Source: Chryseobacterium sp. IHB B 17019
Lineage (GTDB): Bacteria; Bacteroidota; Bacteroidia; Flavobacteriales; Weeksellaceae
Assembly (NCBI RefSeq): GCF_001456155.1
Contig: NZ_CP013293.1
Coordinates: 3,906,001 to 3,970,000, forward strand
Reading direction: 5' to 3'
Length of the DNA: 64,000 bases
The notes under the pieces were generated by a model. It made no database searches and was not told where the DNA came from. It saw only the letters and a program-made list of their open reading frames with translations. The stretch's first letter is position 1. Each line of letters opens with the position of its first letter. Positions 63,214 to 64,000 of this stretch are shown piece by piece. The translations under genes were made by a program, and so were the position numbers.

Positions 63214-64000
63214 ATGAACATTCAGCAACTGGAGTATCTTATCGCTGTAGATAAGTACAAACATTTTGGTAAAGCAGCTCAGGCATGTTTTATTACACAA
63301 CCAACGCTAAGTGCAATGATACAGAAATTTGAGGATGAACTGGATGTGAAAGTTTTCGATAGGACTACACACCCGATTCGTACCACAGATGTGGGCCTTC
63401 AGATCATCGATCAGGCAAAGGTTATCATAGAGTCTGTCAATGAGCTGAAGAATAAAGCCAATCTGCTAAATAATATTTTAGGAGGCACCATCAATATCGG
63501 AATCATCCCTACCGTTTCTTCTTTTATTTTACCTACTGAGATTTTTAAGTTTTTGGAAGACAACCCGAAAATCCAGATGAATGTAAAAGAGATGACCACG
63601 GATAATATTATTAAGGCATTGAAAGCCGGAGAGCTGGATGCCGGAATTATCTCTACACCTTATGATACGGCTGATGAATTCTATCAGGACTTCCTTTTTA
63701 ATGAAGAATTGATGATCTACAGCTCCGATACTGAGGCCAACAAGAAAAATTCTTACGTAGTTCCTGAGGAATTAAATGTAGAAAAAGTATGGCTTCTTGA
63801 AGAAGGAAACTGTCTGAGAAATCAATTTGAAAATATCTGTCACCTGAAGGAAAATACTTTGAAGCCTAAAAATCTGGATTTCTTAGCTTCAAATATCCAG
63901 ACGTTGGTACACATGGTAGATAAAGTGGGAGGAATCAGTATCCTGCCTGAGTTGGCATTGAGCCAGCTTTCTGAACGCCAAAAAGAAAATGTTTTCAGAT
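63214..64000 (+). CDS. oxyR: hydrogen peroxide-sensing LysR regulator OxyR, 3' end beyond window
   Basis: OxyR is activated by peroxide and turns on antioxidant genes. The N-terminal winged helix is MNIQQLEYLIAVDKYKHFGK then AACFITQPTLSAMIQKFE, and a LysR effector domain follows. The redox cysteines are visible as C200 and C209 in GNCLRNQFENIC, with the same 9-residue spacing as E. coli Cys199 and Cys208. About 262 residues are in the window; roughly 50 more are expected. The gene is divergent from katA, the typical arrangement. Confidence 0.95.
   Translation, partial: MNIQQLEYLIAVDKYKHFGKAAQACFITQPTLSAMIQKFEDELDVKVFDRTTHPIRTTDVGLQIIDQAKVIIESVNELKNKANLLNNILGGTINIGIIPTVSSFILPTEIFKFLEDNPKIQMNVKEMTTDNIIKALKAGELDAGIISTPYDTADEFYQDFLFNEELMIYSSDTEANKKNSYVVPEELNVEKVWLLEEGNCLRNQFENICHLKENTLKPKNLDFLASNIQTLVHMVDKVGGISILPELALSQLSERQKENVFR

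Overview
The window is an ordinary-looking stretch of chromosome from a member of the Bacteroidota, most likely a flavobacterium close to Chryseobacterium. The evidence is in the sequence: low G+C, A-rich leaders without Shine-Dalgarno sites, many promoters carrying the Bacteroidota -7 element TAnnTTTG, TonB-dependent receptors, a type IX secretion sorting domain, a fused cbb3 oxidase subunit CcoNO, and WG-repeat, HU-CCDC81 and GxxExxY proteins. No rRNA, tRNA, CRISPR array, phage or transposase gene was found. I did not find a clearly new multi-gene system. The notable items are regulatory signals, small decayed genes and repeats.

Layout. 1-10.4 kb, mainly minus strand: the 5' end of methylmalonyl-CoA mutase, a prolyl oligopeptidase, release factor 1, a TonB receptor paired with an APC permease, and Lon. 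10.6-21.9 kb, plus strand: a PpiD-like foldase, an MCE protein, two Fe-S oxidoreductase genes separated by an orphan membrane gene, a broken membrane-protein gene, a glycosyltransferase with a flippase, a lipoprotein and SerS. 21.9-30.8 kb, minus strand: the whole cbb3 oxidase locus (ccoI, ccoS, ccoNO, ccoQ, ccoP, ccoG, fixH and a TauE/SafE-like gene), divergent from a Crp/Fnr regulator. A 14-bp motif is shared by the ccoI/crp gap and the ccoS promoter. 31.6-33.5 kb: panB, a small membrane protein and an RluA-type pseudouridine synthase.

33.6-40.7 kb: a TPP riboswitch followed by thiS, thiC, a TenI/ThiE-like gene, thiD, thiE, thiG, thiH and thiF. A 78-bp repeat lies before thiE and again before thiF. 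40.8-51.6 kb: a T9SS-exported protein, an outer-membrane barrel receptor, an ICMT-like methyltransferase, aconitase, a WG-repeat protein, and a second TPP riboswitch in front of a TonB receptor that is probably a thiamine importer. 51.7-58.2 kb, plus strand: an HU-CCDC81 protein, a thioesterase, a GxxExxY protein, a 2-hydroxyacid dehydrogenase, a serine hydrolase lipoprotein, an Ig-like lipoprotein and a haem-binding protein. 58.2-62.5 kb, minus strand: Nudix hydrolase, XerD, dCMP deaminase, enoyl-CoA hydratase and catalase. The window ends with a frameshifted small gene and the start of oxyR, which diverges from catalase.

Three functional groupings stand out. Respiration at low oxygen is covered by the cco cluster and its likely regulator. 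Thiamine supply is covered by synthesis and probable uptake, each under its own TPP riboswitch. Peroxide defence is covered by oxyR and katA.
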